64,000 nt of DNA from Chlorobiaceae bacterium (GCA_013334755.1 JAAXWX010000002.1:1-64000); one strand, 5' to 3'; shown: positions 1 to 11,899, counted from the first letter of the stretch. Notes: generated from the sequence alone by a model not told the origin. Program-made: numbers and translations.

Positions 1-509
1 GAAATTGGTTCCTGTGCACGATACCGCCGCTCAAAATCATCACGTTCAAGCATCCGGGCAACTGTATAGTGGCTTGAAAGTTTGATGACATCGGCAAAAC
101 TCATTTTCCCGAGCCAGTCGGCGTTATAGCAGATGGTGGTTTTTTCGGAATCAAGAATTTTCGAAGCCTGCTCGAAGTAGCTTAAGCCGTTCTCCCTGGC
201 TTCTTCAGCCAATAGTTGTGGTCTTGTTTTGCTTTTTCCCGAAGGATCACCGATCATTGCGGTAAAGTCACCGATGATCAGAATGGCTTCATGGCCGAGA
301 TCCTGAAACTCCCGGAGTTTGCGCAGTACGACGGAGTGACCGAGATGCAGGTCAGGCCTTGAAGGGTCGGCTCCGAATTTTATTTTGAGCGGTTTGCCTG
401 TTTGAAAACTGTTTTTTAGTTTTTTTTCAAGTTCTTCTTTATTGCTGAGGATTTCTATGGTATTGCGCTCAATAATGTCAAGCTGTTCCTGTACCGATGG
501 AAAAAGCAT
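1..509 (-). CDS. tyrS: Tyrosyl-tRNA synthetase, N-terminal part (gene runs off the window start)
   Basis: Reverse-strand translation begins [21 protein letters not shown]...[56 protein letters not shown], with the HIGH-type motif of class I TyrRS. Confidence 0.88.
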   Translation of the reverse strand, partial: MLFPSVQEQLDIIERNTIEILSNKEELEKKLKNSFQTGKPLKIKFGADPSRPDLHLGHSVVLRKLREFQDLGHEAILIIGDFTAMIGDPSGKSKTRPQLLAEEARENGLSYFEQASKILDSEKTTICYNADWLGKMSFADVIKLSSHYTVARMLERDDFERRYRAQEPI

Positions 510-533
510 GTGGACGTCCTCTGTTTTGTTTAT

Positions 534-1007
534 TTAGTATTGCTTCTTTATCTGCTCCATCTGCCGCTGGTTTTCGCGCGCCTTGATTGTTTCGCGCTTG
601 TCGTAGAGTTTTTTACCTTTGGCTATGGCAAGTTCAATTTTCAAAAGGCCTTTCGAGTTGAAAAATGCTTTCAGCGGTACGAGGGTCAGTCCCTTTTCAC
701 TGATTTTTGCCTGAATTTTGCGGATTTCCTCTTTGTGCAGAAGCAGTTTCCGGCTTCGTTTCGCTTCAATCATCTCAACATGGTTGTGCTCATAAGGGGT
801 GATCTGCATGTTTTCGAGCCACACCTCATTACGCAGGATGATGGCAAAACTGTCGTTCAGGCTGGCCTTTCCCAGACGTACCGATTTTACTTCGCTGCCG
901 AAAAGCTGGATTCCGGTAACGATGGTATCAAGAATTTCAAATTCGTATCTGGCCTTTCTGTTCTGAATGGCCTGGACGTATTGCTGAATGTGTTGCTTTT
1001 TTGCCAC
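534..1007 (-). CDS. smpB: SsrA-binding protein SmpB
   Basis: 157 aa; [40 protein letters not shown] and C-terminal [19 protein letters not shown]. Confidence 0.95.
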   Translation of the reverse strand: MAKKQHIQQYVQAIQNRKARYEFEILDTIVTGIQLFGSEVKSVRLGKASLNDSFAIILRNEVWLENMQITPYEHNHVEMIEAKRSRKLLLHKEEIRKIQAKISEKGLTLVPLKAFFNSKGLLKIELAIAKGKKLYDKRETIKARENQRQMEQIKKQY

Positions 1008-1016
1008 CGTAACCTT

Positions 1017-2504
1017 TCAATCGTTTTCAGTTTCCAAATATGCTGCAGGGATAAGATTTCCTCTGTTGAGTACCAGAAAAGGATCCAGGCATTTTTTTAC
1101 CCGAACCATCTCCCTGATTCCGCTTTCATGATACATCCCGACCAGATATTCCGCTTTGAGCTTGCCGATGCCGTGTTCTGCTGAAACAGTTCCTCCCAAC
1201 TGAAGTGCCTTGCCGACAAATTCGCGGTAGAGGACTTTTGCCAGTAGAAACTCTTCCCTGTTTCGGGGCAGGATATTCAAGTGCACATGAGCATTCCCTA
1301 TATGACCGAAAATAATATAGACAAAGCCCTGTCGTTCGCAAGAAGCGCGATAAAAATCGAAAAGTTCACGGAAAGCCCTCTCCGGAACGGCCATATCAGT
1401 ACTGATTTTGCTTTCATGCTGCCGGCTGAGCCAGTCGTTTACAAGCAGAGGCAATGCGTGACGAAACTCACGTAACCGTTCCTGTTCATTGCGGTCAAGT
1501 GCCAGCCATGATTCGTCTGTCATGGCATTGCAGGACTCCATGCGGGAAAAAAGGGTGTCAAGGTCGTTTTCTTTCCTCTCTGATGTTGTTTCCTGCTCGA
1601 AAAATATTGCACCTTCGCTGTTCAGGGGCACATCAGAATACTTTGCTGAAAGAAATTCAAGAGAATGGTGATCAAAAAATTCAATTGCCCGTGGTGAAAG
1701 GCCTTTTTCCGGATTTTTCAGCAGGCTGACAAAGAGGAATAAATCCTCAATATTCCTGAAGTAGACCAGGCAGGAGATAATGGTTTCCGGAAGGGGAATG
1801 AGCATAAGATCAGCTTCAGCAATAATGCCAAGCGTTCCTTCAGATCCAATAAACAGGTCGATCAGATCCATTCCCTCTTCTGAAAAGTATCCGGCATTGT
1901 GCTTTGAGGTTTCAGGCATACGGTACTCAGGTCTTTTGAAGGAAATCTCTTTGCCTTCAGGCAGACTGAACCGGAAGAGTCCCTTTTCATCAGCCAGACA
2001 ACTCCCGCGCGAAAGATCAAGCAGGTCGCCCTGTGGCAAGACCACCAGGATTCTTGCAATATGTTTTCTTGTCGCACCGTATTTGAAACTTCTTGCTCCC
2101 GAAGAGTTGTTCGCTATTGTACTGCCAATAAAACAGAGCTTTTCAGTCGGGTCGGGAGGGTAAAACCAGCCGGCCTGTTCCACTGTTTTCTGGATTGTTT
2201 CAAGGAGAGCTCCAGCCTGAACGGTTATGTATGCCGTTTCATCGCCGAGTGGTACTGGTTCGCCGATCCGGTCAAGTTTTTGTGTGGAAATGACATAGTC
2301 TCCCAGTGGGATTCTGCCTCCGGTTGTTCCTGTACCGTTGCCGGCAATAGTAAAAGTGCGGGGTTCTTTGGCCGCACCTTTGAGGAGTCCGGCAAGTTCA
2401 TCAACAGTTTCCGGGAAAAAGACTCCCGGGGTATGACCGCTTTTCAGGTTACTTGTATCCTCAAGGAACCCCTTGATGGATGCCGGATCATGTTTATAAA
2501 TCAT
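1017..2504 (-). CDS. FAD-linked oxidase (GlcD / D-lactate dehydrogenase family)
   Basis: FAD-binding-4 features ([38 protein letters not shown]) and C-terminal [14 protein letters not shown]. Confidence 0.82.
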   Translation of the reverse strand: MIYKHDPASIKGFLEDTSNLKSGHTPGVFFPETVDELAGLLKGAAKEPRTFTIAGNGTGTTGGRIPLGDYVISTQKLDRIGEPVPLGDETAYITVQAGALLETIQKTVEQAGWFYPPDPTEKLCFIGSTIANNSSGARSFKYGATRKHIARILVVLPQGDLLDLSRGSCLADEKGLFRFSLPEGKEISFKRPEYRMPETSKHNAGYFSEEGMDLIDLFIGSEGTLGIIAEADLMLIPLPETIISCLVYFRNIEDLFLFVSLLKNPEKGLSPRAIEFFDHHSLEFLSAKYSDVPLNSEGAIFFEQETTSERKENDLDTLFSRMESCNAMTDESWLALDRNEQERLREFRHALPLLVNDWLSRQHESKISTDMAVPERAFRELFDFYRASCERQGFVYIIFGHIGNAHVHLNILPRNREEFLLAKVLYREFVGKALQLGGTVSAEHGIGKLKAEYLVGMYHESGIREMVRVKKCLDPFLVLNRGNLIPAAYLETEND

Positions 2505-4426
2505 TCGGGTACATTTCCTGTATTACTCTCGCTGGTGTTTTCTGAGGGAGGTTCAGTAGCACTATTCATGATTGTTTCAGGTTGAGTTGCCGGTGTTTTT
2601 TCTGTACTGTCCGGTTGCGACGAGTTTTCAGTGGAGGGTGTTATCCCTTTTTTGGCCGTCACAACTGGTAACCTCTCCCCCTTGACATAATATTTTATAA
2701 GTTCACGGGCAATAGGAGCTGAAATGGCACCTCCGAAACCTGCGTTTTCAACAAGTACAGCCATGGCGATTTTTGGATTCTCAACCGGTGCAAAAGCAAT
2801 AAACCAGGCATGATCTTTACCATGGGGATTCTGTGCAGTTCCGGTTTTTCCGGCCACGGTTACACCTTGCACTTGTGCAAGCGTCCCTGTGCCCCGCTGT
2901 ACAACTCCGGTCATACCCTCCTTGATAAGAGAGAATGTTGATGCGGAAACAGGAAGCTGCTGTTTATCATAAGCGAATGGAATATATTTTCCGGTACCTG
3001 TGTCGCGATAGCCGTTGACGATATGAGGCTGGAAGAGAGTTCCATTGTTTGCAATGGCTGCAGCATAGGCAGCAAGCTGTACAGGTGTGGTTCCAAGCTC
3101 TCCCTGTCCAATCGAAAGGCTGACCAGATATCCTTTTGTCCATTTGTGACGGCCTAACTTTTTATTGTAATAGTCGGCTGATGGCAGAAGTCCAGCCCGT
3201 TCGCCTGGCAGATCAATACCGGTTTTTTCTCCAAAACCGAACATGCTGCCATACTTTGTCCAATTATCAAAGCCGACATTAAAAATCAGGTTATAAAAAT
3301 AAACATTCGATGAAACGGTAATAGCCTCACGCATATCCACCCACCCGTGTCCCTTGCCTTCATTACTGAGAAATCTTCTTTTTCCATAGATGAAAACACC
3401 ATTGTCGAGTATTTTCTTTTTCGGATCCATTTTCTTTTCCTCAAGCGCAGCCATTGCCAGAATCATCTTATAGACCGATCCGGGAGGATAGACTGCTTGA
3501 ACGGTACGGTTAAACAGTGGTTTTTGGGGAGAGGTAATAATGTCGTTCCAACCTTTTCTGTCAGTAGCACCGTTAAAGATATCAAGATCGTAGTCAGGAG
3601 CGCTAACCAGCGCGAGGATACCTCCAGTTGACGGGTCAATGGCTACGACTGCCCCGGATTTTCCCGTTTTTCTCATCAGTTTTTCTGCAAGGTGCTGCAG
3701 GCCACCGTCAATGGCAAGGTAGAGATCATCGCCTTTTATGGCTGCAATATCGCTTTTTCCGTTATCGAATTTCCCGGCATATTTTCCGAGCGGGGTAACC
3801 ATTTCAAACCGGGCTCCTTTCTGTCCCCTCAGCCGGTCCTCATAAAATTTTTCCAGCCCGCTGAACCCGATCTTGTCATCCTGAGTGTAACCCAGATCCG
3901 CCAGTTCCTCAAGTTTTTCTTTGGAGATGGAGCGTACATACCCGAAAAGATGAGCTCCGTAAAGTGAATCGAGATACATTCTTTTGTTCTCAGTATCTAT
4001 AATAACTCCGGGAAGCTGCCAGAGATTCTCGCTTACTCTTGCTACCGTAACAGCTTCCAGGTTACGGCAGACTGTGACGGCTGAAAACCGGTTGAACTCA
4101 TATCCCTTTCGGATCATTTCAGCCACTTCCTCTTTTGGTCTTTGTATAAGCCAGGCAAGGTAACCGATTCTCTTTTTATCAAATTCAGAAGGAATGATTT
4201 TGACTGTATAGAGCGGCTGATTGTCTACAATGATGGTGCCAGTCCGGTCAATAATACGTCCTCTTGGTGGTTTAGCCCAGACCCTGCGGATGCTGTTTGT
4301 GGTTGAAATTGATCCGAGCTGCTGATAATTAAGTACCTGAAGATAGAACAGTCGGCCAAACAGCCCTGAAAAAGCAGCTATCACAAAAAAAGAGACAAGC
4401 GCAGAGTTTCGCTTCAGTTTATCCAT
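2501..4426 (-). CDS. mrdA: Penicillin-binding protein 2 (peptidoglycan D,D-transpeptidase)
   Basis: [36 protein letters not shown] (SxxK), [15 protein letters not shown]; adjacent to mreD/mreC. Confidence 0.92.
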   Translation of the reverse strand: MDKLKRNSALVSFFVIAAFSGLFGRLFYLQVLNYQQLGSISTTNSIRRVWAKPPRGRIIDRTGTIIVDNQPLYTVKIIPSEFDKKRIGYLAWLIQRPKEEVAEMIRKGYEFNRFSAVTVCRNLEAVTVARVSENLWQLPGVIIDTENKRMYLDSLYGAHLFGYVRSISKEKLEELADLGYTQDDKIGFSGLEKFYEDRLRGQKGARFEMVTPLGKYAGKFDNGKSDIAAIKGDDLYLAIDGGLQHLAEKLMRKTGKSGAVVAIDPSTGGILALVSAPDYDLDIFNGATDRKGWNDIITSPQKPLFNRTVQAVYPPGSVYKMILAMAALEEKKMDPKKKILDNGVFIYGKRRFLSNEGKGHGWVDMREAITVSSNVYFYNLIFNVGFDNWTKYGSMFGFGEKTGIDLPGERAGLLPSADYYNKKLGRHKWTKGYLVSLSIGQGELGTTPVQLAAYAAAIANNGTLFQPHIVNGYRDTGTGKYIPFAYDKQQLPVSASTFSLIKEGMTGVVQRGTGTLAQVQGVTVAGKTGTAQNPHGKDHAWFIAFAPVENPKIAMAVLVENAGFGGAISAPIARELIKYYVKGERLPVVTAKKGITPSTENSSQPDSTEKTPATQPETIMNSATEPPSENTSESNTGNVPE

Positions 4427-4429
4427 TGT

Positions 4430-4921
4430 TCAGTCTGCAAATGATTTTCTCAAAAACAGCCGATTCAGGATAACGGCAAGGATGAGGTTGAAGAGAGATT
4501 CAAGAAGGCCGAAAAAAAACACACGGTATGCAAGCGAAAGTCCGAGAGGATTGCTCCCGTTGGCCAAAACAGCATTGACACAGATGCCTGCCGCGATGAC
4601 CGCGCCGTAGAAGCGCCGGGTTTTCTGTTTTGCCGTTGCATGACTCGTTATGGGGGTATGAAAATAACCGGCAATAAAACTTCCTGCCGTTCTCGCAAGC
4701 ATATTCAAACCGATGTTTCCTGTTAAAAGTCCTGTAAGCAAACCTGCTGCAAATCCGAAGCTTGTGCTTGTTTTCTGACTGGTCGTGACGGCAATAAAGG
4801 CAAGAAATATCGTTACGATATCAGGGGAGACCCTGAAAATCGTCATTCGGGAGACGCCGAACTCCTGCACCAAAGAGACGATGCAGAGCAAAACAAGATA
4901 GAGTGTTATTTTTCTTGTCAC
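4430..4921 (-). CDS. mreD: Rod shape-determining protein MreD
   Basis: Small polytopic membrane protein between mreC and PBP2. Confidence 0.8.
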   Translation of the reverse strand: MTRKITLYLVLLCIVSLVQEFGVSRMTIFRVSPDIVTIFLAFIAVTTSQKTSTSFGFAAGLLTGLLTGNIGLNMLARTAGSFIAGYFHTPITSHATAKQKTRRFYGAVIAAGICVNAVLANGSNPLGLSLAYRVFFFGLLESLFNLILAVILNRLFLRKSFAD

Positions 4922-4951
4922 AGGTCAGTGTCTGAAAATTAAGGGAACGCT

Positions 4952-5782
4952 TCAATTGTTTGTAGTATCACTGCTTATTTCAATTTTTTCCGGTTCAATC
5001 TTCAGTGGAGCAATCAGCACCTGGTTCAGGGATGAAAAATCAACGGCAAGCCGGACATCGACAGAATAAAAGAGGTTGTCTGGTTTGATACGAATCACTC
5101 TTCCAACGGGAATGCCACGTATGGAAAATGTACTGAAATCAGACGTGACTATCCGCTCGTTAAGCTTAAGGTGGCTGCTTATGGGAATGTGCTCAACCTG
5201 GGCTATGGACTCTCTGCCCTCGCTCCAGGTAAGTACGCCCATATTGCTGGTTGAGTCGGATACGACGCTAACCCTGAAATCCGTATGGATAACAGGCATA
5301 ACCCTTGCGTAGTGCTCAGAGACAGAGGTTACTCTGCCTACCAGTCCTTCCGGCACCAGAACGGTCATGTTTTTCTGGATACCTTTTTTCCATCCCGCAT
5401 CGATTACCAGGATGTTTTCCCTGTCACTGAATTTGCGGTCAACAATCCTTGCCATGATAAACCCTGAGGCGTTGACTGTCGTGTCGGCCAGTATTTTCCG
5501 GCGGTTCCGCTCATCAACAGCTGCAGTTTCAAGTGAGAGTACCCTTGAAAGCAAATCGGTGTTAACCTGCATCAGCCGATCGTTTTCATTTTTCAGGGTA
5601 AACAGGGAACTGAAGCTCATCAGTTTTTCGTTGATGACTGAAGTGAACTCAATGCCTCCGGTACGCAGCTTCGCCAGCATTTCATGATCCTGAAGTCTCA
5701 TGAACAGGAATGCTATACTGCAATACAGCAGAAAAAGCAGCCAGTTATTGTACTTGAAAAAAAGAGTAAAAAGCTTACTCAC
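4952..5782 (-). CDS. mreC: Rod shape-determining protein MreC
   Basis: Single N-terminal TM, coiled coil, then the MreC beta domain (VLVPEGLVGRVTSVSEHYARVMPVIHTDFRVSV). Confidence 0.9.
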   Translation of the reverse strand: MSKLFTLFFKYNNWLLFLLYCSIAFLFMRLQDHEMLAKLRTGGIEFTSVINEKLMSFSSLFTLKNENDRLMQVNTDLLSRVLSLETAAVDERNRRKILADTTVNASGFIMARIVDRKFSDRENILVIDAGWKKGIQKNMTVLVPEGLVGRVTSVSEHYARVMPVIHTDFRVSVVSDSTSNMGVLTWSEGRESIAQVEHIPISSHLKLNERIVTSDFSTFSIRGIPVGRVIRIKPDNLFYSVDVRLAVDFSSLNQVLIAPLKIEPEKIEISSDTTNN

Positions 5783-5862
5783 GGTTCATATTCCGGTTTT
5801 TTTATTACATTTTCCTCATCAAACGCAAGGGGTGTCCGAGTCAATACGTCAAGAGAAAACCT

Positions 5863-6252
5863 ATGACCCAGAATCTAAATATAACAGATAAATTTATTGT
5901 TGTCGGTGATAGAGTATTAATCAAACCGAAATCTCTTGGTGACAGAACTAAATCCGGGATTTATCTTCCTCCAGGTGTACAGGAAAAAGAGAAAATCCAG
6001 ACCGGCTATATTATAAAAACCGGACCGGGTTATCCCGTAGGCCCTCCGCCCGAGTCTGATGAACCGTGGAAAGAGCGTGTTTCGGTAGCCCAGTACATTC
6101 CGCTCCAGGCGAAAGTCGGCGATATGGCTATTTTTATTCAGAGCAGCTCTTATGAGATCGAGTATGAAGATGAACGATACATTATTGTACCGAATTCGGC
6201 TATTCTGCTGCTGATCAGGGAAGATGACGATCTTGACTACTATCTCAAGTAA
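5863..6252 (+). CDS. Divergent GroES-like co-chaperonin
   Basis: [44 protein letters not shown]...[35 protein letters not shown] matches the Cpn10 fold; no groEL adjacent. Confidence 0.8.
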   Translation: MTQNLNITDKFIVVGDRVLIKPKSLGDRTKSGIYLPPGVQEKEKIQTGYIIKTGPGYPVGPPPESDEPWKERVSVAQYIPLQAKVGDMAIFIQSSSYEIEYEDERYIIVPNSAILLLIREDDDLDYYLK

Positions 6253-6298
6253 GAATCTCACCTCTGCCATTACTTGCAACCACCGTATAAATAAGACC

Positions 6299-7273
6299 AT
6301 GATCAGAGATCTTGCTTCAACCAGCGCCTCCACCACTGCTCTTTCGCATGATGAACTTTTCAGGAAGATCAATGCGCTGAAAAAAGAGATGAATGCCCTT
6401 GTCCTTGCACATTACTATACCGTTCCTGAAATACAGCAGGTCGCGGATATTGTTGGAGACAGTCTTGCCCTTGCCCGTGCTGCTGAAAAAAATGATGCCG
6501 ATGTGATTGTTTTTGCCGGAGTATATTTTATGGCGGAAACCGCTAAAATCCTTAATCCCGCAAAACTGGTGCTGATGCCTGACGCACGTGCCGGCTGCCC
6601 CCTTGCCGACAGCTGCCCTGCAGAAGAGTTCAGAAAATTCAAGGCGCAGTATCCTGGAGCCATCGTCATTACCTATATCAACTCGACGGCTGAAATCAAG
6701 GCGCTTTCCGACATAACCTGCACCTCGTCCAATGCCGAACAGATCATCCGCCAGATTCCCGAAAGTCAGCAGATCATTTTCGCTCCTGATAAAAACCTCG
6801 GCGGTTATATAGCAAGGAAACTCAAGAGAGAGATGATTCTCTGGCAGGGGTATTGCTATGTGCATGAAGCCTTTTCCGAACGCTACATTCTCAAGATATG
6901 CGGTGAGCATCCTGATGCAGAGCTCATAGCCCATCCTGAATGCCGCGAAGAGGTTCTTCGACATGCCGCATTTATCGGTTCAACAAAAGCGCTGCTCGAA
7001 CATACCGTTTCAAGTTCAGCCCAACAGTTTATTGTCGCGACCGAGCCGGGCATCCTTTATGAAATGCAGAAGCGTTCTCCACGGAAAACTTTTATTCCGG
7101 CGCCCAAGGATCCTGATATTCCACATAGCGTCTGTACGCAGATGAAGCAGAATACCCTTGAAAAGCTTTACCAGTGCATGCTCAAGCGCAAGCCGGAGAT
7201 TGTCATCAATGAAACGCTTCGTCTCGCCTCTCTTGGCTCCATCAGGAGAATGCTTGAAATGTCGCCAGCCTGA
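6299..7273 (+). CDS. nadA: Quinolinate synthase A
   Basis: [53 protein letters not shown]; internal ATG at 6299 preferred over 6224, which overlaps the upstream CDS. Confidence 0.93.
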   Translation: MIRDLASTSASTTALSHDELFRKINALKKEMNALVLAHYYTVPEIQQVADIVGDSLALARAAEKNDADVIVFAGVYFMAETAKILNPAKLVLMPDARAGCPLADSCPAEEFRKFKAQYPGAIVITYINSTAEIKALSDITCTSSNAEQIIRQIPESQQIIFAPDKNLGGYIARKLKREMILWQGYCYVHEAFSERYILKICGEHPDAELIAHPECREEVLRHAAFIGSTKALLEHTVSSSAQQFIVATEPGILYEMQKRSPRKTFIPAPKDPDIPHSVCTQMKQNTLEKLYQCMLKRKPEIVINETLRLASLGSIRRMLEMSPA

Positions 7274-7335
7274 GTGTAAAAAGGAAACCTGTCACAGGGC
7301 AGCAGTTTACAATAATCTGAAAAATGGAGGCAGTC

Positions 7336-8049
7336 ATGCGCACTCTCCCCCGAATAATGGCGTCAATCTCAACGATTCTCTCTCTCCTGTTTTCTTCACT
7401 TCCGGCTTTCGCCTGGCACGACAAAACCCATCTATCGGTAGCCGAGGCAGCCGGTTTCGATCTCTGGTACAGTGCGGCGGCACCCGATGTTGCAAAGTCG
7501 AAGAACGAATTCAGGCCTGCAGAAGAGAAAAACCATTACTTCAACAACAAGGCAGGGAAAAAGGTTGATGAGGCTCTGGTCATGGGTCAGATTGCTCGTT
7601 ACAACATGCCTGACGATGCGGAGGGGCACCTTTATGGCGCCATTATCGGTGCCGTAAGAGCCTACAAGGCAGAGAGTGCAACCGGCAAATATGCCGAATA
7701 TCCTCTTGTGTTCTGTGCACATTACATAGCAGACCTTTCCATGCCGCTGCATAATACGCCCTATGACGATTTCAACAAAGCCCGCCACAGCATTAATGAC
7801 GGTATCATTGAAAGCAGTGTCAGAAACAATATCGGCTTCATTCAGCGAAACATCGAGGATATTACCATCGAGAACGAATCGGATCTTGCCCGTGAAATTG
7901 CAAACGTCGCCAACACAGCACGCAAGCTTGGTGCCAAAATACGGAAAGAGAAAAGGGATATGACCCAGAGCGAGGTCTATACCCAGATTATCCGGAGTGC
8001 CTCGCTGTTTAAAGCCGTGCTGAAGTATGCCGGCAAAAAGCCCTGCTGA
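7336..8049 (+). CDS. Exported zinc-dependent phospholipase C / S1-P1 nuclease-like protein
   Basis: Signal peptide, mature N-terminus WHDKTHLSVAEAAG, HYIADLSMPLHN; GGAGG at 7326-7330 supports the ATG at 7336. Confidence 0.65.
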   Translation: MRTLPRIMASISTILSLLFSSLPAFAWHDKTHLSVAEAAGFDLWYSAAAPDVAKSKNEFRPAEEKNHYFNNKAGKKVDEALVMGQIARYNMPDDAEGHLYGAIIGAVRAYKAESATGKYAEYPLVFCAHYIADLSMPLHNTPYDDFNKARHSINDGIIESSVRNNIGFIQRNIEDITIENESDLAREIANVANTARKLGAKIRKEKRDMTQSEVYTQIIRSASLFKAVLKYAGKKPC

Positions 8050-8075
8050 CCGGTTACATAATTTTTTTATCGAAC

Positions 8076-9164
8076 ATGGCCGATTCTGAACAGCTGCATC
8101 TCCTCAATGAAGGCGTCACCGTATGGAACCAGTGGCGCCTGGAACATCCCGAGATCCATCCCGATCTCCATGATGCCTCCCTCATATCACGTGATCTGCG
8201 GGGTGCAAACTTGTCAGAAGCGACACTTGGCGGAGCAAACCTTTCAAAAACAAATCTTGCAGGGGCGAATCTTGCTGAAGCTGATCTCCGTAATGCCGAC
8301 CTGAGGGGTGCCAATCTCAGTAAAACCAACCTGACGGGAGTTAATTTCAGCAAAAGCACCATCGATATTTTCACAACCTATCACGACGTTCAGGGATGCG
8401 ATATTGGTGTCAACGGACTCTATTCGCCCGTCACCGACTCCGCTGCCCTGCTGAGGATCGATCCGCCAGGGAACTCCATGCAGGGGGCCAATGCTGATGC
8501 CGTCATTGAGAGCCTCCGTCATGCCCGCAAGCTCCACACCTTTTCCCTTCTTCTTGCAGGGATTGCCCTGCTCTTTATTGTTATCAAGCCCAAAACCATC
8601 ACGCTGCCATACCTTGCCGGTTCGTTCAAGTTTGATGACATCAGTTACTCTTTTCTGGCCATGATTCTCTCCACTGTGCTTCTGAGCCAGGTATCCTCCT
8701 TTATCGACTCTGCACTGCAGGGAGCGCGCTATCTTAACGATCGCCGGTCAGCCATGCTTGTCGGCCACTTTCCCTGGCTCCTTTCAAAGTACGAAAGTGA
8801 ACAAGCCAACCGGCGACAGTCGAAAATGATGCGCTTCTTTCTTGTTTTTCATCCTGTCATCTACCTCTATTTTTTCATGAAATGGGATGTACTCTTCAGT
8901 GGAAACTGGGAAGAGCTTATGCTGCACTATCAGGAGATGCCGGTTATTTTTGCAGAGTATCTGCTGCCGGTTTTTTATGTAATTCTCTTCAAGCTATGCA
9001 TCCATATCTTCCGGCTTTCGGAAGGTTTCCAGAAGCCGATTCTCTTTGATACTGAAACAGAACGGGGACGCCATTCCGACATGGAGCGTCTTGCCGAAGC
9101 GCTGGAAAAGCAGGCATCACGAACCGCAGAGCTTGTCGAGCTTATGCGCCAAAGGGAAGGGTGA
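8076..9164 (+). CDS. Pentapeptide-repeat protein with C-terminal membrane segments
   Basis: A(N/D)Lxx repeats (LRGANLSEATLGGANLSKTNLAGANLAEADLRNADLRGANLSKTNL) followed by several hydrophobic segments. Confidence 0.85.
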   Translation: MADSEQLHLLNEGVTVWNQWRLEHPEIHPDLHDASLISRDLRGANLSEATLGGANLSKTNLAGANLAEADLRNADLRGANLSKTNLTGVNFSKSTIDIFTTYHDVQGCDIGVNGLYSPVTDSAALLRIDPPGNSMQGANADAVIESLRHARKLHTFSLLLAGIALLFIVIKPKTITLPYLAGSFKFDDISYSFLAMILSTVLLSQVSSFIDSALQGARYLNDRRSAMLVGHFPWLLSKYESEQANRRQSKMMRFFLVFHPVIYLYFFMKWDVLFSGNWEELMLHYQEMPVIFAEYLLPVFYVILFKLCIHIFRLSEGFQKPILFDTETERGRHSDMERLAEALEKQASRTAELVELMRQREG

Positions 9165-9171
9165 ACGCTGC

Positions 9172-10167
9172 ATGCACGTCAATCTACCCCTCAAAATTAT
9201 TGGCCTTGGCCGTTATCTCCCATCGCGCATTGTTTCCAGCAGTGAGCTTGAATCACTTTACGCCCTTCCTCCTGGCTGGGTGGAGCGGCGCAACGGCGTG
9301 CGTGAAAGGCGCCGTGTTACCACTGAAACATCCTCCTTCATGGCCGCTGAGGCTGCGCGTGAAGCCCTTGACGAAGCGGGGCTCAGGTCCGACCAGCTCA
9401 ATCTTATTATCAACGCCTCAGGTACGGCTGAACAGGCCATTCCCGATACCGGTGCACTGATTCAGCGACAGCTCGGTCTCGGCAGATCAGGCATCCCGGC
9501 AATGAGCGTAAACACTACCTGTCTCAGTTTTATCACAGCCCTCGATGTAGCTGCAACGTATCTCAATGCCGGGCGCCACAAGCATATCCTCATAGTCAGT
9601 TCCGATATCTCCTCATGCGGCATTAACCCGAAAGAACCCGAATCGGCCACTCTGGTCGGGGATGCGGCTGCTGCAGTTATAGTTACCCGTTCCGGTGAAG
9701 GTGATTCATCCATGATTCATCATGCCAATTTTAAAACATATGGTGACGGTGCCGCTTTCACGGCCATCAGGGGAGGCGGTTCGGCACGCCATCCAGCCAA
9801 ACCCGGCCATGATCCCGACGATGACCTCTTTCACATGGATGGCCCCGCGGTCCTTCGCATGGTGCGAGGACTCGATGAAGCGTTCCTTGAAGAGCTCTAT
9901 CCGGGGCTCTCAAAAAGCCTGCTGGATATCGATCTTGTCGTTCCCCACCAATCCAGCAAGGTCGGGCTGCTTCTCCTCCAGCGCTATGGCTGGCCGGAGG
10001 CAAAAATCATGCATACCCTCGAATGGCTTGGCAACTGCGTAGCAGCCTCAATTCCTGTCACGCTCTATCAGGCAGTAAGCGACAGCACCCTCCAGCGAGG
10101 CCAGAAAGTCCTGCTTGTCGGCACCGGTGCCGGACTCTCCATCGGCGGGCTGGTGATGACGTATTGA
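9172..10167 (+). CDS. 3-oxoacyl-ACP synthase III family (FabH-like)
   Basis: MHVNLPLKIIGLGRYLPSRIV; SVNTTCLSFITALDVAATYLNAG (Cys nucleophile region); VPHQSSK; GTGAGLSIGGLVMTY. Confidence 0.87.
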   Translation: MHVNLPLKIIGLGRYLPSRIVSSSELESLYALPPGWVERRNGVRERRRVTTETSSFMAAEAAREALDEAGLRSDQLNLIINASGTAEQAIPDTGALIQRQLGLGRSGIPAMSVNTTCLSFITALDVAATYLNAGRHKHILIVSSDISSCGINPKEPESATLVGDAAAAVIVTRSGEGDSSMIHHANFKTYGDGAAFTAIRGGGSARHPAKPGHDPDDDLFHMDGPAVLRMVRGLDEAFLEELYPGLSKSLLDIDLVVPHQSSKVGLLLLQRYGWPEAKIMHTLEWLGNCVAASIPVTLYQAVSDSTLQRGQKVLLVGTGAGLSIGGLVMTY

Positions 10168-10321
10168 GGATTACAGTGTATCAGGGCTATGATGAATGAT
10201 GAATGAGGAATGGTTATAGAAAGTGCTTTCTGTTTTATGTCACGAGATTGAAGTGGAAAGGGATAACCTTCACTACGTTTAAAGTGAATACAATAATTGA
10301 TTTTATAAAAAACATTGATGC

Positions 10322-11782
10322 ATGAGTAGCGATATTTTACAGCTCACCCCCAGGGAGGTTTGGAGCAATTTTTACCGTCTGACCCAAATTCCACGGCCAT
10401 CAGGGCATGAGGAAAAAATCAGGGAATTCATCGCTGGTTTCGGTAAAAATCTCGGGTTGGAAACCATTGTTGACGACGTGGGCAATGTCATCATTCGCAA
10501 GCCTGCGGTTCCGGGCATGGAAAATCGTAAAGGGGTGATTCTGCAAGGCCATCTCGACATGGTGCCGCAGAAGAACAGCGGCAAGATTCATGATTTTAAA
10601 ACAGACCCGATTGAAACCGTTGTTGATGGTGACTGGGTGCGCGCAAATGGCACGACCCTTGGTGCCGATAATGGTATGGGTGTTGCTGCTGCAATGGCTG
10701 TGCTTGCTTCACGAGAGTTACAGCATGGCCCTCTTGAGGCGCTCTTTACCAGTAATGAGGAGAGCGGTATGACGGGAGCTTTTGGACTGAAACCGGGTCT
10801 GCTCAAGGGTGATATTCTCATGAACCTGGATTCAGAAGATGCCGGTGAACTTTTTATTGGTTGTGCAGGCGGCAGTAACGGGACGATTACTTTAAGATAT
10901 CGTGAACAGATGCTGCCGGGTGATTACAGGGGGTTCATGATCAAGGTAACCGGCCTGAAGGGTGGTCACAGCGGTGTTGATATCCACCTTGGCCGCGGCA
11001 ATGCCAACAAGATCATGAATCGCATTCTCTACGAGGGTTATCAGCGATATGGGTTACTGCTCTCTTCAATTAATGGAGGGAGCCTTCGCAACGCTATTCC
11101 GCGTGAATCATTTGTCCAAGTTGCCATTCCGGTTACCAGGGCGGGGGAGTTCCTCGACACTCTTGCTATCTTGAGTCGCACGATAACAAATGAGATATTG
11201 GCAGTTGAACCGACCCTGCAGATCGAAGCGGTTGCTGCCGAGGTACCTCAAACGGTTATAGAGGAGCGGATTTTTGTAACATTATTGCATGCCATTTATG
11301 GCTGTCCTGATGGTGTGATGCGCATGAGCAACGAGATGGCCGGTCTGGTTGAAACATCCAACAACCTTGCCATGGTAAAATCCGGAAATGGTGTTATTAC
11401 TATTGAAAATCTGCTCAGAAGTTCGGTTGATTCTTCAAGAGCGGATCTTGAAATTATGATTAAAAGCATTTTCGACCTCGCCGGGGCGGAATCGGAATTT
11501 GATGGAGGTTATCCCGGTTGGAAACCGGATCACGCATCTCCGATCCTGAAACTTATGCAGGAGATTTATCAGAGGAAATTTGGAACCATACCGAAAATAA
11601 CAGCTATTCATGCCGGTCTCGAATGCGGGATTTTAGGCGGAACCTACCCAGGGCTCGATATGATCTCTTTTGGTCCCACCATTCGTTTTCCCCACTCTCC
11701 GGATGAAAAAGTGAATATTGAATCTGTCGGGAGATTCTGGGATTTCCTTGTCGAGACACTCAGGCATATTCCTTTGAAATAA
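10322..11782 (+). CDS. pepD: Cytosol nonspecific / Xaa-His dipeptidase
   Basis: IPRPSGHEEKIREFI, LQGHLDMVPQKN, LGADNGMGVAAAMAVL, TSNEESGMTGAFGL, HAGLECGIL. Confidence 0.93.
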   Translation: MSSDILQLTPREVWSNFYRLTQIPRPSGHEEKIREFIAGFGKNLGLETIVDDVGNVIIRKPAVPGMENRKGVILQGHLDMVPQKNSGKIHDFKTDPIETVVDGDWVRANGTTLGADNGMGVAAAMAVLASRELQHGPLEALFTSNEESGMTGAFGLKPGLLKGDILMNLDSEDAGELFIGCAGGSNGTITLRYREQMLPGDYRGFMIKVTGLKGGHSGVDIHLGRGNANKIMNRILYEGYQRYGLLLSSINGGSLRNAIPRESFVQVAIPVTRAGEFLDTLAILSRTITNEILAVEPTLQIEAVAAEVPQTVIEERIFVTLLHAIYGCPDGVMRMSNEMAGLVETSNNLAMVKSGNGVITIENLLRSSVDSSRADLEIMIKSIFDLAGAESEFDGGYPGWKPDHASPILKLMQEIYQRKFGTIPKITAIHAGLECGILGGTYPGLDMISFGPTIRFPHSPDEKVNIESVGRFWDFLVETLRHIPLK

Positions 11783-11899
11783 ACCGGCAGGGTTCATCAC
11801 TGGCGCTTGTTTTGTGATTTTTTGTTTCAAAATCTTGCAGAATTTTTCTCTTTTATATTGAATCGTTTGGGAAAAATCATTACACTGCAGTCAGTTCTT

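Noticed and set aside
510-1184. 224-aa + strand ORF at the window start
   Set aside because: Antisense shadow of smpB; low-complexity hydrophobic translation with no family signal.
10195-10215. ATGATGAATGATGAATGAGG short repeat between the fabH-like gene and pepD
   Set aside because: Only a couple of imperfect units; most likely intergenic low complexity.
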